DNA of 64,000 bases from the NCBI GenBank assembly GCA_019636385.1, contig JAHBXT010000006.1:1-64000 (forward strand), in the 5' to 3' direction. The notes under the pieces were generated by a model. It was not told the DNA's origin, did not search any database, and was given only the letters and a program-made list of their open reading frames with translations. The position numbers and the translations under genes were made by a program. Below are positions 33,295 through 42,125 of the stretch, piece by piece. Each line of letters begins with the position of its first letter. Positions within the stretch are counted from its first letter, which is position 1. This DNA comes from Pirellulaceae bacterium (GTDB taxonomy: Bacteria; Planctomycetota; Planctomycetia; Pirellulales; Pirellulaceae).

Positions 33295-36200
33295 CTAATG
33301 ATCGGTTGTTCCAAAGTCGGCTCCACGAATGTTGCGGAACTGCGGACTGGTAACAATTCTAGTGACCGCCGAGCTAAAACGATAATCATCTTTGGGTAAC
33401 TGAGCGACCATTTCGTCCACCAGCGGTTGGTCGGACAATTGAACTTCGCGACCCAGTGCGTACCCCAACAGTTTACGACAAAAATTCCTCAGGAAGTCAT
33501 GGCGGCGCTGATTGAGCAGATAATCTCGCAATCCAGGCAGTCCCTGGATGGCTTGTCCGTCAGCCAGTCGAGTGGCCGTGTCCACAGAAATGGGCCGTTG
33601 GTGGCCGATGGCGTCAAACTGCTCTAGCGCGAACCCATATGGGTCGATCTTGACGTGGCAACGCGCACAAGCCTGGACGGAGCTGTGCTGTTCGATCAGT
33701 TGCCGCTCGGTTAGTCCTTCAGGGGCCTCTTCGGGCAACACCGGCACGCCTGGGGGTGGTTTGGGCAGCCGCTCGCCAAGTACCGTTTCGTAGACCCAAT
33801 TTCCGCGCAGTATCGGACTGGACCGCGAAGCTCCCGATTGGCTGGCCAAGATGGCGGCCATACCCAGCACTCCGCCCCGCCCTGCCCCGCGGATGGTGTC
33901 GATTCGCCGCCATTGGTCGTTGCCGATCGGCTGTCGCGTCCCACCGCTGGCCGAAGCGGAGTGAGCTGGCCATTGCAAGCCGTAATGTTCAGCCAAGGCT
34001 GGATCGACATAGGTATGTTCGGCACCAAGAATGTCCAGAATCGAACGGTCGTTGCGAAATAAATCCTCGAAAAACAAAACGGTTTCATCGGCCATCGACT
34101 GCCGCAATTGAGCAAATTGCGGAAACAGTCGCTCATTCTTGTCATTGGAAGTGGCAAAATCGCGGACATGCAGCCACTGACAGGCGAAATGAATTGCCAA
34201 ACGCTTAGTAGCAGGGGCTTGCAGCATTCGTTGCGTCTGCCGAGCCAGTTCTTCGTCCCGAACAATGCTTCCATCGGCAACCGCCGTCAGCAACGGCTGG
34301 TCGGCAATGGAAGACCACAGAAAGAAACTCAAGCGATTGGCCAGTTCGCGGGCAGTTACCGCCACCGGCGTAGCGCCCTCCGGGACATGTTCTAATTTGT
34401 ATAAAAAATCGGGTGACGTGAGCACGCGTACCAATACCAACCGCAGCGCCTCTTCGTGGGATATTTCGCTGTCCCGTAGCGACATGTACAGCTGCGTCAG
34501 CTGCTGGTGTTCGGACTTGCTTAGGGGACGTCGCCAGAATTTTTCAGCCAGATCAATCACTGCTGACAGGTGGCTGGGCTCGGCGTTCAGCTGTTGCTGT
34601 CGAAACGACTCGGCTCGCTGCCCAACAGACGCTTGCATGCCCTGAAATGGACCTACTAAATCCTGACGATCTTGCGTCGCGAATTGTATCAACTGTTCCA
34701 GTGCAACTACCAGTTGCAGCGGCTCTTGGCTAACAAAATACAGCTCGTCCCACAGACCGTTCAGTTCTGCCACTTGCGACTGGTCCAGCATCAAGTGCTC
34801 CAGCAGTTGATCTTCGCGATAAAACAGAGTCAGCGTGACCACTTCGTCGACGGGGACGATCCGCGAATAACACAAGGCCGGCGGAAAAAGCTCGCGAAAT
34901 CGGCGGCATGATTCTGACCAACTCCGCTCGGCTGTGCTGCCGGGATGAACCAACAGTGGTGCATCGGTTGACATCGTTGGCTGCTGCGGCGGGCTTGAAT
35001 GTACCTGAAATTGGACACTGGCTTGTGGATGCGACCGCTGGTCCAGTTTAACCGTGGTAACCAGCTCTGCGACTTCACAAAATTCGGCGGGTATGGAGTA
35101 CTCAAGTGCCTGAGGGGCCCGTAGCGGCAGGTCTGTCGCATCTGAAGGACCTATTTGCGCGCGGGCAACGGCGATCCAATTCAGTGGGCCGCGCCAATCG
35201 AGTAGGCTGTGCGTAATTTGCTGATCGCTGCCCGCTAATTGGTCAGCGCGACCAGTCGATAACTGTTGACCGACTTCTGTCGCCAGCGTCAGCGACTCCT
35301 GGCCGGAGGTAGCGGCAGCCACCCATCGTCCCAACAATGAGTCGGCGGGAACTTGGGTACCTACATGTTGGTTGATGGGCGTCGAGCCAAAATGCCACAC
35401 GTCCGCGTTGCCTCGGTGGTCTGGCAGCGGATTGCCGTTGCTAATTATATCGACGATTTCTGATGATAAATCCCAACTTTCATCCGCGCTATCCGACAAG
35501 TGCATCTTCCACTGGATTTCGGTCGTATCGCAAATATGATCGCCGGCGTGCGGCCCGACAGATAGCACCAGTACATCGCCGACGGCGACTTTCAGCGGTT
35601 GTTCCAAGTGCAGTTCGTGCCTCTTGCCATTTTCCAGGTTGCCTGCGGACAACACGGAGAACTGGGATGCCGAGCGATGTTCCACGCGCCAGGCAATGCC
35701 GTTGCCACAGTTGCTGTCGGCGTCGGCGAGCAGTCCGCTGACAGTGATTGGTCCGGAGACTGGACTACGCCACGCGACGAAAGCCTCATGCGTTGGCGAC
35801 GGATGTACGGTGACGCTGCGAGCCGGTATGGTGAGCGTAGCAATGGAGATTGACTGTGCAGTTGAGTTCGACAGAAGGCTGGGTGTCTGTTCGCTGCCCC
35901 AGCCGTTGAATCCTTCGTAGCCATGCAAGCGCGTCTGTTTCTGGGTGAAGTGACCCGTGATTTCGCGGTTTTGATCGCTGGCGACGCCCGTTAGGCGACT
36001 CCAGTTTTGCAAGAGTTCTAGGTTCAATCGCTCGGACTGTGCCACTTCACGGAGGCTGGCGCGCCGGTCTCGGGAGAACTGCAACGCGCTCAGATATTTG
36101 GCAGTTCGCGGCAGTTCACTAGCTAGCAATCGTTTTACTTGTTGTGTTACCTGTTGGACTTGTTGGAGTGGCAGTGAAGGTACCGGAGAGCGACCTTCGG

Positions 36201-37473
36201 CAGTCGCGAACTCAAGTCTGGGTTGCTCCAGAACGATCCAATCGCCGCTGTTGCCATCAGCTAGATCATGTGCGACTAGCCACACTGGAACCAGGCTGTT
36301 CTGCGAATCTGCAGCAGGCAGAAATTGACGTAGAGGCAAGCGCACGACCTGCTGACTGGCCAGCGGCGTTATCGGTTCCATCCATCGCGCCGGCCCGCCC
36401 TGCCGACCAACTTGACCAACCGGATTGTATTTCCACAACCATCGCTGAGCCGCCGCAAATCTTTCGACTAGGGCTGGCAACTGCTCAGGTTCGCAGGTCA
36501 ACCACTGCCGGCGGAACTCAGCCAAAAGTCGATCGCTGGCCTGGTCGTCCTGAGTGGTTGGCTCATTTTCCAAAACTTGCCAGAGTGTGGTGAAATAGCG
36601 CAAGTTGAGCTTGTGCTGGCTTGCCACATCGACTGGCTGGATCTGACCACTGCGAAGTGCTTCACGAGCTTCAATCGCTGCACCCAGGTAGCGATCCAGC
36701 GGCAAGAGGCCATCTTGATTCGTCTCGAATTTAATCCCCTGAAGATCAACCGCCGTCCCGCCACCATCGGCCGTGAATTGGCGATAAAACTGCTGAATGC
36801 CAGCCAGCAGTTCGTCGGTCTGATCGCGTCGGGTGGTGTACCGCGAGAATCGGACTCCACGGGGTAGCAGCACCAAGTGATGCGCAATCTGTTTGGCTGC
36901 GTCCAGGTATTTTTGCACGAGCGCTGGCGACATGCCTTGTCCGCTAGCTACGTTTGTAAACCCTTCGCCAGCGGCACCATCCATGGGGAACTCGGCGGTC
37001 GGATCCAGGTCGGGGAGACCGGTGATGTCCTGAATCACATAGCTGTACTGTGCGTTGTCCAACCGTCGTAAACCGACCGGACCTGGATCGCCAGCCTGCG
37101 ACAGCGCCTCGTGTGAAAGCATCCGCTCGATCCAGCGTCGCATCTGTTCGCGCTGTACGTCACTAGGCGCGGGCGATTCGGGCGGAGGCATGTCGCCGGT
37201 CTTGAGCACCTCCAATACCTTCTGCCAAGTTTTGACCTGTGTTCGTACGCTGGCCAGCGATGGAAATTGTGCGAGGTCGATCTCGGCTTCAGCGGAATCA
37301 CCAGAATGGCACTCATAACACAGCTGCTTCAAGAGCGGCTGAACCTGATCGACCAGTTCGCGCTGGAGTAGAGCATCATCGGCCTGGGCCAAGCTGAAGA
37401 CAGCGGTGCTCTGCCAGCACATAATCAGCACCAAGAAGCCCAGTAACTTTACTGGTGGCTGTAACATATTCAT
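33295..37473 (-). CDS. Giant exported DUF1587/DUF1592/DUF1595/DUF1588/DUF1585 protein
   Basis: 1392 residues. A signal peptide (LLGFLVLIMCWQSTAVFSLA) is followed by a cytochrome-c-like CYECHSG motif near residue 53 and the TGDMPPPES segment, then DUF1587 near 115-180. The middle part, about 550-700, looks like a carbohydrate-binding insert. From about residue 990 come DUF1595, DUF1592 (RELANRLSFFLWSSIADQPLL), DUF1588 (RSSPILRGNWVYETVLG, QACARCHVKIDPYGFALEQFD) and DUF1585. Probably a heme-binding periplasmic protein working with the adjacent DUF1552 partner; the reaction is unknown. Confidence 0.9.
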   Translation of the reverse strand: MNMLQPPVKLLGFLVLIMCWQSTAVFSLAQADDALLQRELVDQVQPLLKQLCYECHSGDSAEAEIDLAQFPSLASVRTQVKTWQKVLEVLKTGDMPPPESPAPSDVQREQMRRWIERMLSHEALSQAGDPGPVGLRRLDNAQYSYVIQDITGLPDLDPTAEFPMDGAAGEGFTNVASGQGMSPALVQKYLDAAKQIAHHLVLLPRGVRFSRYTTRRDQTDELLAGIQQFYRQFTADGGGTAVDLQGIKFETNQDGLLPLDRYLGAAIEAREALRSGQIQPVDVASQHKLNLRYFTTLWQVLENEPTTQDDQASDRLLAEFRRQWLTCEPEQLPALVERFAAAQRWLWKYNPVGQVGRQGGPARWMEPITPLASQQVVRLPLRQFLPAADSQNSLVPVWLVAHDLADGNSGDWIVLEQPRLEFATAEGRSPVPSLPLQQVQQVTQQVKRLLASELPRTAKYLSALQFSRDRRASLREVAQSERLNLELLQNWSRLTGVASDQNREITGHFTQKQTRLHGYEGFNGWGSEQTPSLLSNSTAQSISIATLTIPARSVTVHPSPTHEAFVAWRSPVSGPITVSGLLADADSNCGNGIAWRVEHRSASQFSVLSAGNLENGKRHELHLEQPLKVAVGDVLVLSVGPHAGDHICDTTEIQWKMHLSDSADESWDLSSEIVDIISNGNPLPDHRGNADVWHFGSTPINQHVGTQVPADSLLGRWVAAATSGQESLTLATEVGQQLSTGRADQLAGSDQQITHSLLDWRGPLNWIAVARAQIGPSDATDLPLRAPQALEYSIPAEFCEVAELVTTVKLDQRSHPQASVQFQVHSSPPQQPTMSTDAPLLVHPGSTAERSWSESCRRFRELFPPALCYSRIVPVDEVVTLTLFYREDQLLEHLMLDQSQVAELNGLWDELYFVSQEPLQLVVALEQLIQFATQDRQDLVGPFQGMQASVGQRAESFRQQQLNAEPSHLSAVIDLAEKFWRRPLSKSEHQQLTQLYMSLRDSEISHEEALRLVLVRVLTSPDFLYKLEHVPEGATPVAVTARELANRLSFFLWSSIADQPLLTAVADGSIVRDEELARQTQRMLQAPATKRLAIHFACQWLHVRDFATSNDKNERLFPQFAQLRQSMADETVLFFEDLFRNDRSILDILGAEHTYVDPALAEHYGLQWPAHSASASGGTRQPIGNDQWRRIDTIRGAGRGGVLGMAAILASQSGASRSSPILRGNWVYETVLGERLPKPPPGVPVLPEEAPEGLTERQLIEQHSSVQACARCHVKIDPYGFALEQFDAIGHQRPISVDTATRLADGQAIQGLPGLRDYLLNQRRHDFLRNFCRKLLGYALGREVQLSDQPLVDEMVAQLPKDDYRFSSAVTRIVTSPQFRNIRGADFGTTDH

Positions 37474-37620
37474 CGTGCGGCCGGTAAGATGCGCGGGTGG
37501 GATGGCGGCGGAAGGTATTCCATTTTATCACCTACGCGGCTCGACACCACCAAGTCGGCAGGCGAAACTGATGCAGTTTAGCTAAAGTAAGGTGAGCGAC
37601 CAATAAAAATATACCGGTCG

Positions 37621-37640
37621 CCACCGTTACCAGACGGTGG
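37621..37640. repeat. CCACCGT hairpin of the dispersed repeat family
   Basis: CCACCGTTACCAGACGGTGG is a seven-pair hairpin identical in arms to those at 47341 and 55107-55125. It lies 75 bases before the FAH-family start. Confidence 0.5.
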
Positions 37641-37714
37641 AAACTCTGTTCCCCCATCATCTGGCCACGGACCACATCCAACACGTCGCCAAAGAGCCTG
37701 GAGTTCGCGTAGAC

Positions 37715-38533
37715 ATGAAAATCATTCGCTTTCGTTCGTCCTCAGGTGAGACCCAGTATGGTCAGTTGCACCCAGATGGCCGGGTGAGCCGTTTGGCTGG
37801 TGAATTACTAGGTGGGCTAACCGACACAGGTCAGACGCTGCAGGTCGAGAAACTGCTGGCGCCGCTTCAGCCGCCAGACATTATCTGCATTGGTCTGAAT
37901 TATCGCCGCCATGCAGCAGAGGGCCACAAGCCGGTGCCGGATTTTCCAGTCGTGTTCATGAAGAATAGTGGCACCCTGCAACATCCCGGCGAACCGATTA
38001 TCCTGCCGCGCAGATTGATGAGCGATGCCGTTGACTTTGAGTGCGAGTTGGCCGTCGTACTGGCCAAAGAGTGCTACAACGTATCGCGAGCCGATGCGCT
38101 GAGCTACGTGCTGGGCTATACCTGCGCAAACGATGTTAGCGCACGCGATTGGCAGATGAAGTATGGTGGGTCGCAGTGGTGTCGCGGCAAAACGTTCGCC
38201 ACCTTCTGCCCATTGGGTCCATGCCTGGTGACCGCCGACGAGATTCCCAATCCCAATGCGCTGGGGCTACGTACCATCTTAAATGGCCAGGTCATGCAGG
38301 ATTGGAACACCAACGACATGATCTTCGATGTGCCCACGCTGATTGAGTTTTTGAGCGGCAGTACTCGACTGGCGGCAGGCACGGTGATCCTGACTGGGAC
38401 GCCGCACGGGGTCGGAGCAGCTCGCCAACCACCGGTGTACTTGCAGCCGGGAGATAGGGTGACGATCGAAATCGACGGCATTGGGTCATTGACCAATCCC
38501 GTCGTGGCTGAATCCCTTACAGGTAGCGATTGA
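37715..38533 (+). CDS. Fumarylacetoacetate hydrolase (FAH) family protein
   Basis: 272 residues from the ATG at 37715 (MKIIRFRSSSGETQYG); an upstream start at 37637 is possible but overlaps repeat sequence. FAH fold signs: CIGLNYRRHAAEG, FMKNSGTLQHPGEPI, the metal-binding FECELAVVL, and ANDVSARDWQ, ending with LTGTPHGVG and LQPGDRVTIEIDGIGSL. The family includes acylpyruvate hydrolases and 2-keto-3-deoxy sugar dehydratases acting with Mg2+; the substrate cannot be fixed. Its end overlaps that of xylA by 17 bases, tail to tail. Confidence 0.9.
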   Translation: MKIIRFRSSSGETQYGQLHPDGRVSRLAGELLGGLTDTGQTLQVEKLLAPLQPPDIICIGLNYRRHAAEGHKPVPDFPVVFMKNSGTLQHPGEPIILPRRLMSDAVDFECELAVVLAKECYNVSRADALSYVLGYTCANDVSARDWQMKYGGSQWCRGKTFATFCPLGPCLVTADEIPNPNALGLRTILNGQVMQDWNTNDMIFDVPTLIEFLSGSTRLAAGTVILTGTPHGVGAARQPPVYLQPGDRVTIEIDGIGSLTNPVVAESLTGSD

Positions 38534-39827
38534 TCAGATTCTCCAGCATCTCCTGGCGGCCACTGGAATTGGGATCGGGCTGGCCCTTGTCTAACATGTA
38601 GCGTTCCAGCGTAGCTAGACTCTCCTGTCCCTTTTCGATGCGTTGTCCTAGCGGTCCGTCCCAACTACTGTAGCGCTGACGCACGAATTCACTTAGTTCG
38701 CCATCAGCGCGGATGGCCGCCGCGATCCGCAGGCCGCGCGCAAACGCATCCATGCCACCGACATGCGCGTAAAACAGGTCGAGCGGTTCAAAACTCTCAC
38801 GACGCACCTTGGCATCAAAATTCACGCCGCCCGAGCCCAGGCCACCGTGCTTGAGAATCGCCAACATGCACTGCGTGGTGAGATAAAAATCTGTCGGAAA
38901 CTGGTCAGTATCCCAGCCCAGCAGCAGATCGCCGGTGTTGGCATCGATCGAGCCCAGAGCGCCCTGATGCCCGGCGTAATCCAGTTCGTGCATCATCGTG
39001 TGACCTGCCAGGGTGGCGTGATTGGTCTCGATGTTCAGCTTGAAATGGTCTAGTAGGTCATAAGCCCGCAGAAAGTTCAAGCAGGCCGCAGCGTCTGAAT
39101 CGTATTGGTGCTTGGTCGGCTCCTTGGGCTTGGGTTCGATCAGGAACGTACCGCTGAAGCCGATCTGCTTGGCGTAATCCACCGCCATGTGAAAGAATCG
39201 AGCCAAATGATCCAATTCGCGGCGCATGTCGGTGTTATACAGATTCTGGTAGCCTTCGCGGCCGCCCCAGAAAACGTAATTCTCACCCCCCAGCCGTTTG
39301 GTCACTTCCAGGCACTTCTTGACTTGAGCTGCTGCGTAGGCGAACACATCTACGTTACAACTGGTGGCTGCTCCGTGCATGAAGCGGGGGTGGCTGAAGA
39401 GGTTGGCGGTACCCCACAAAAGCTTTACGCCCGTAGCATGCTGATGTTCAGCCAGAGAATCGGCGATGCGGTCAAAGTTCTTGTGCGACTGAGCCAAATT
39501 GCCGCCTTCGGGCGCTACATCGCGATCGTGGAACGCATAGTAGGGCGCTTGCAATTTCGAGAAAATCTCGAAGGCAACTTCTACCCGGCGCAAGGCGTTA
39601 TCCACACTTTCACTACCGTCGTCCCAGGGACGGACGGCGGTGCCGGGGCCAAATGGATCCGAGCCGACTCCGCGCATGGTGTGCCAATAGACCACGCTGA
39701 ATCGCAGATGATCCTTCATCGACTTGCCTTCGATAATTTCGTCCGGGTTGTACCAGCGAAATGCCAATGGATTGCGACTTTGTGGGCCTTCGTACTCGAT
39801 GCGCTTGATCTCAGGAAACTGTGCCAT
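38517..39827 (-). CDS. xylA: Xylose isomerase
   Basis: 436 residues from the ATG at 39827 (MAQFPEIKRIEYEGP), the standard length; the frame is open further upstream but has no family similarity there. Class II signatures: FHDRDVAPEG with catalytic His, VFWGGREGYQNLYNTDMRRE, the metal-binding EPKPKEPTKHQYD, ETNHATLAGHTMMHEL and LLGWDTDQFPTD. It interconverts D-xylose and D-xylulose with divalent metal. No xylulokinase or regulator is next to it. It converges on the FAH gene with overlapping ends. Confidence 0.97.
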   Translation of the reverse strand: MAQFPEIKRIEYEGPQSRNPLAFRWYNPDEIIEGKSMKDHLRFSVVYWHTMRGVGSDPFGPGTAVRPWDDGSESVDNALRRVEVAFEIFSKLQAPYYAFHDRDVAPEGGNLAQSHKNFDRIADSLAEHQHATGVKLLWGTANLFSHPRFMHGAATSCNVDVFAYAAAQVKKCLEVTKRLGGENYVFWGGREGYQNLYNTDMRRELDHLARFFHMAVDYAKQIGFSGTFLIEPKPKEPTKHQYDSDAAACLNFLRAYDLLDHFKLNIETNHATLAGHTMMHELDYAGHQGALGSIDANTGDLLLGWDTDQFPTDFYLTTQCMLAILKHGGLGSGGVNFDAKVRRESFEPLDLFYAHVGGMDAFARGLRIAAAIRADGELSEFVRQRYSSWDGPLGQRIEKGQESLATLERYMLDKGQPDPNSSGRQEMLENLINRYL

Positions 39828-40044
39828 GTTCGTTGTGCCTGAACAGAATGAATCGTGGAAAGCTATTCTTAAAATCCTAATGTCATCACCAATCTGCGAT
39901 GACTGACCGCCAGGTGCCAATGGGCATATGTCGCCAGTGGCGACGGCGTGAGCACAGTTGTAACCGCTCATTTAAGAATGCTCTAGCCGGGCTAATTGGC
40001 GGGGCGTTGAAAAACACGAGTCCACCCAGACTGCTGGGCTATGG

Positions 40045-40072
40045 TTTCGCAAAGTGCTTGGCATCGTATAAT
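40045..40072 (+). promoter_or_regulatory. Candidate promoter for ruvC-ruvA
   Basis: A perfect TATAAT at 40067-40072 with a weak -35 (TTTCGC at 40045-40050) 16 bases upstream, about 100 bases before the ruvC ATG. The 344 bases from 39828 to 40171 hold no gene. Pattern match only. Confidence 0.4.
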
Positions 40073-40171
40073 CAGTGGCTAGTCACGCGATGGTGAGCAT
40101 GGTGGGCCTTCTAAGTTGGGCTGGTGCGGTTGAGAGAGTCGCCAGATGGTCCTGAAGGGAGTCAATTTCGG

Positions 40172-40669
40172 ATGGTCGGACGGATTTTGGGCATAGATCC
40201 GGCGCTGCGCACCACCGGGTATGGCATCATCGATGTTGATGGCAATAAGATTCGGTTGGTCGACGCGGGCGTCATTCGCAGTACGGCACAACTCCCATTG
40301 GAGCAGCGACTGGCTGAGATTCATCAAGGAATCTGTGAACTGCTGAGCGAATACCAGCCGACCAGTTTGGCCATTGAAGAGTTGTATTCGCATTACGATC
40401 GGCCCACCACTGCCATCCTGATGGGACATGCCCGCGGCGTCATTTACTTGGCCAGCGCGCAAGCCAATTTGACAGTTCATGCCTACGCGGCCACGCAAAT
40501 TAAGAAGACGCTGACGGGCAATGGGCATGCTCCCAAAGGACAAATGCAAATGGCCGTCAAACTGCAATTGGGGCTGCGCAGCGCTTTGGAACCGGCCGAC
40601 GTGGCCGATGCCGTGGCCATCGCATTGACGCACTTTCACCTATCTAGTACCCAGACGCTGATCAAGTAA
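40172..40669 (+). CDS. ruvC: Holliday junction endonuclease RuvC
   Basis: 165 residues from the ATG at 40172 (MVGRILGIDPALRTTGYG); an upstream in-frame start exists but adds non-family residues. Catalytic acidic residues are visible: Asp7 in GIDPA, Glu in LAIEELYS, and the DVADAVAIALTH end with the paired aspartates. RuvC cuts Holliday junctions symmetrically in the RuvABC resolvasome. ruvA starts 15 bases after its stop; ruvB is not in the window. Confidence 0.96.
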   Translation: MVGRILGIDPALRTTGYGIIDVDGNKIRLVDAGVIRSTAQLPLEQRLAEIHQGICELLSEYQPTSLAIEELYSHYDRPTTAILMGHARGVIYLASAQANLTVHAYAATQIKKTLTGNGHAPKGQMQMAVKLQLGLRSALEPADVADAVAIALTHFHLSSTQTLIK

Positions 40670-40684
40670 GCGAGATGTCTCCCG

Positions 40685-41314
40685 ATGATTACCAAGATTC
40701 AAGGCAAATTGGTAGAATTGAACGAAGAGGTTGCCACGCTATCGATTCCGCCGATGGAATACGAAGTGTTAATTGCCGACTATGCGCGGCGGCATCTGCA
40801 AAGCCAAATCCACAAAGAGATCGTGCTGCATACGGTGCACTATCTGGATGGCAATGTGACTAGTGGCGGCAAGTTAACTCCGCGTCTGGTCGGGTTCTTG
40901 AGCACTCCGGAACGCGAGTTCTTTGATCTATTCTGTTCGGTCGATGGAGTGGGCGTGAAAAAGGCGTTGCGAGCCATGACGCAACCGGTTCAAGACATCG
41001 CCATCATGATTGAGCAGCAGGACGCTAAAGCCCTATCGACATTGCCCGGAGTTGGTCCGTCGACCGCCGAGCGAATTATTGCCAAACTGCGGCGCAGGAT
41101 GCCGAAGTTTGCGCTGTTGGTCCGCCGCGAAATGCCGGCAGGGATGCAGCAGACGGATGGCGTGATTGAAGATACCTACCAAGCACTGTTGGCCCTGGGA
41201 CATAACGAATCTGACTCGCGACAGTTGATCGAGCAGGCTCTGGCGGCTGGCGGTAAATTCAAGGACGTCGAATCCTTGATTCAAGCCATCTACAAACGCC
41301 AGTTCGGCGGCTAG
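40685..41314 (+). CDS. ruvA: Holliday junction DNA helicase subunit RuvA
   Basis: 209 residues. OB-fold start MITKIQGKLVELNEE, a helix-hairpin-helix region (DLFCSVDGVGVKKALRAM, LSTLPGVGPSTAERIIAKLR) and the C-terminal domain III (DTYQALLALGHNESDSRQLIEQAL) that contacts RuvB. RuvA binds the four-way junction and directs RuvB-driven migration. Co-transcribed with ruvC. Its TAG overlaps the stop of the opposing small gene within a CTAG. Confidence 0.96.
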   Translation: MITKIQGKLVELNEEVATLSIPPMEYEVLIADYARRHLQSQIHKEIVLHTVHYLDGNVTSGGKLTPRLVGFLSTPEREFFDLFCSVDGVGVKKALRAMTQPVQDIAIMIEQQDAKALSTLPGVGPSTAERIIAKLRRRMPKFALLVRREMPAGMQQTDGVIEDTYQALLALGHNESDSRQLIEQALAAGGKFKDVESLIQAIYKRQFGG

Positions 41315-41553
41315 GCAGCCGTTCGTTTCGGATTTCGTCTGGGACTGTTGGCCTGTTGTTTTCCAGCGTCGACCTGCTCGATATCCATGTTATTGGATGT
41401 GGTCGCCGAGGAGCCTGTGCCACGCGCAGCCTGATACAACTCAATCACTTTTTCGATGCGCAGGTTCAAATCATCCAGTTCGCTCAAAACCTGCTCTTGC
41501 CGCAGGTCCAAGCTTTTGAGCAATTCGAGTGCCTGAGCGCTGCCGTCTGCCAT
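41311..41553 (-). CDS. Small coiled-coil protein of unknown function
   Basis: 80 residues. Residues about 8-45 form a heptad-like helix (ALELLKSLDLRQEQVLSEL, then DDLNLRIEKVIELYQAARG), followed by a polar tail ending in a basic PRRNPKRTAA. I recognise no family. The clear leucine periodicity and convergent placement next to ruvA favour a real gene, but its size leaves doubt. Confidence 0.5.
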   Translation of the reverse strand: MADGSAQALELLKSLDLRQEQVLSELDDLNLRIEKVIELYQAARGTGSSATTSNNMDIEQVDAGKQQANSPRRNPKRTAA

Positions 41554-42125
41554 GGTTGAAGTCGGGATTCTTCAAGAGTGTAGTTGCGCGGGCTGAATGC
41601 CAGTGTGCCACCGTGGGAACCGTAAGAGCATCGTTCCTGCGGCGGGTGACAATCGACATTCATTGCAAAAAGGCGTGTTGCGCCTGTGAGGTAGGCTGTC
41701 CGCAAAGTGTCGGTCGTGCTGGAAGTGCGGGCTGTAGTGGCCACTGGACAGGAGTTGGCAGCTGGAAATGGATGAATTGCATGCAATTCGGTATCGATCA
41801 ATGCGCATCAAGCTCGAAGATCGATGCTTTGAGCAACCGCTTTCCGAAAAAATTCAAATCTTTCGGCGATTCCTGCAATTCGCTACACTGAACCTCTCAT
41901 TGCTAGTCCACAGCACGTCGCGCCTGCTATGGACTCGGGGCTGGACCATCCACTCATTTTGCAGTCGGCGGAAGATAGGACGTTATGTTCGCGCACATCT
42001 GGAATTGGAATTATCCATTGTTGGAGACGATGTCCCCGCGCTCTGACGAGCGCAGCCACAGGGGCTGCAGTTCCACGGGGCTACAGTCGGCGCGACTATC
42101 ACGTGCCAGCGCGCGTCGCTACGAA
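41554..42125. other. Intergenic region before the TPR gene
   Basis: About 570 bases with no convincing gene. A long frame from 41985 runs into the TPR gene, but 42039-42075 contains hairpins (CGCTC-TGAC-GAGCG, then CAGCC-ACAG-GGGCTG) typical of intergenic repeats, so translation probably starts downstream. A possible -10 (TACACT near 41884) faces the TPR gene. Confidence 0.4.

Noticed and set aside
35463..36593. Plus-strand frames in the 33-37 kb interval
   Set aside because: All lie opposite the 1392-residue DUF1587/1592 gene, whose domains continue through.
39105..39842. 245-codon plus-strand frame opposite xylA
   Set aside because: Fully inside the highly conserved xylA gene on the other strand; a codon-bias shadow.
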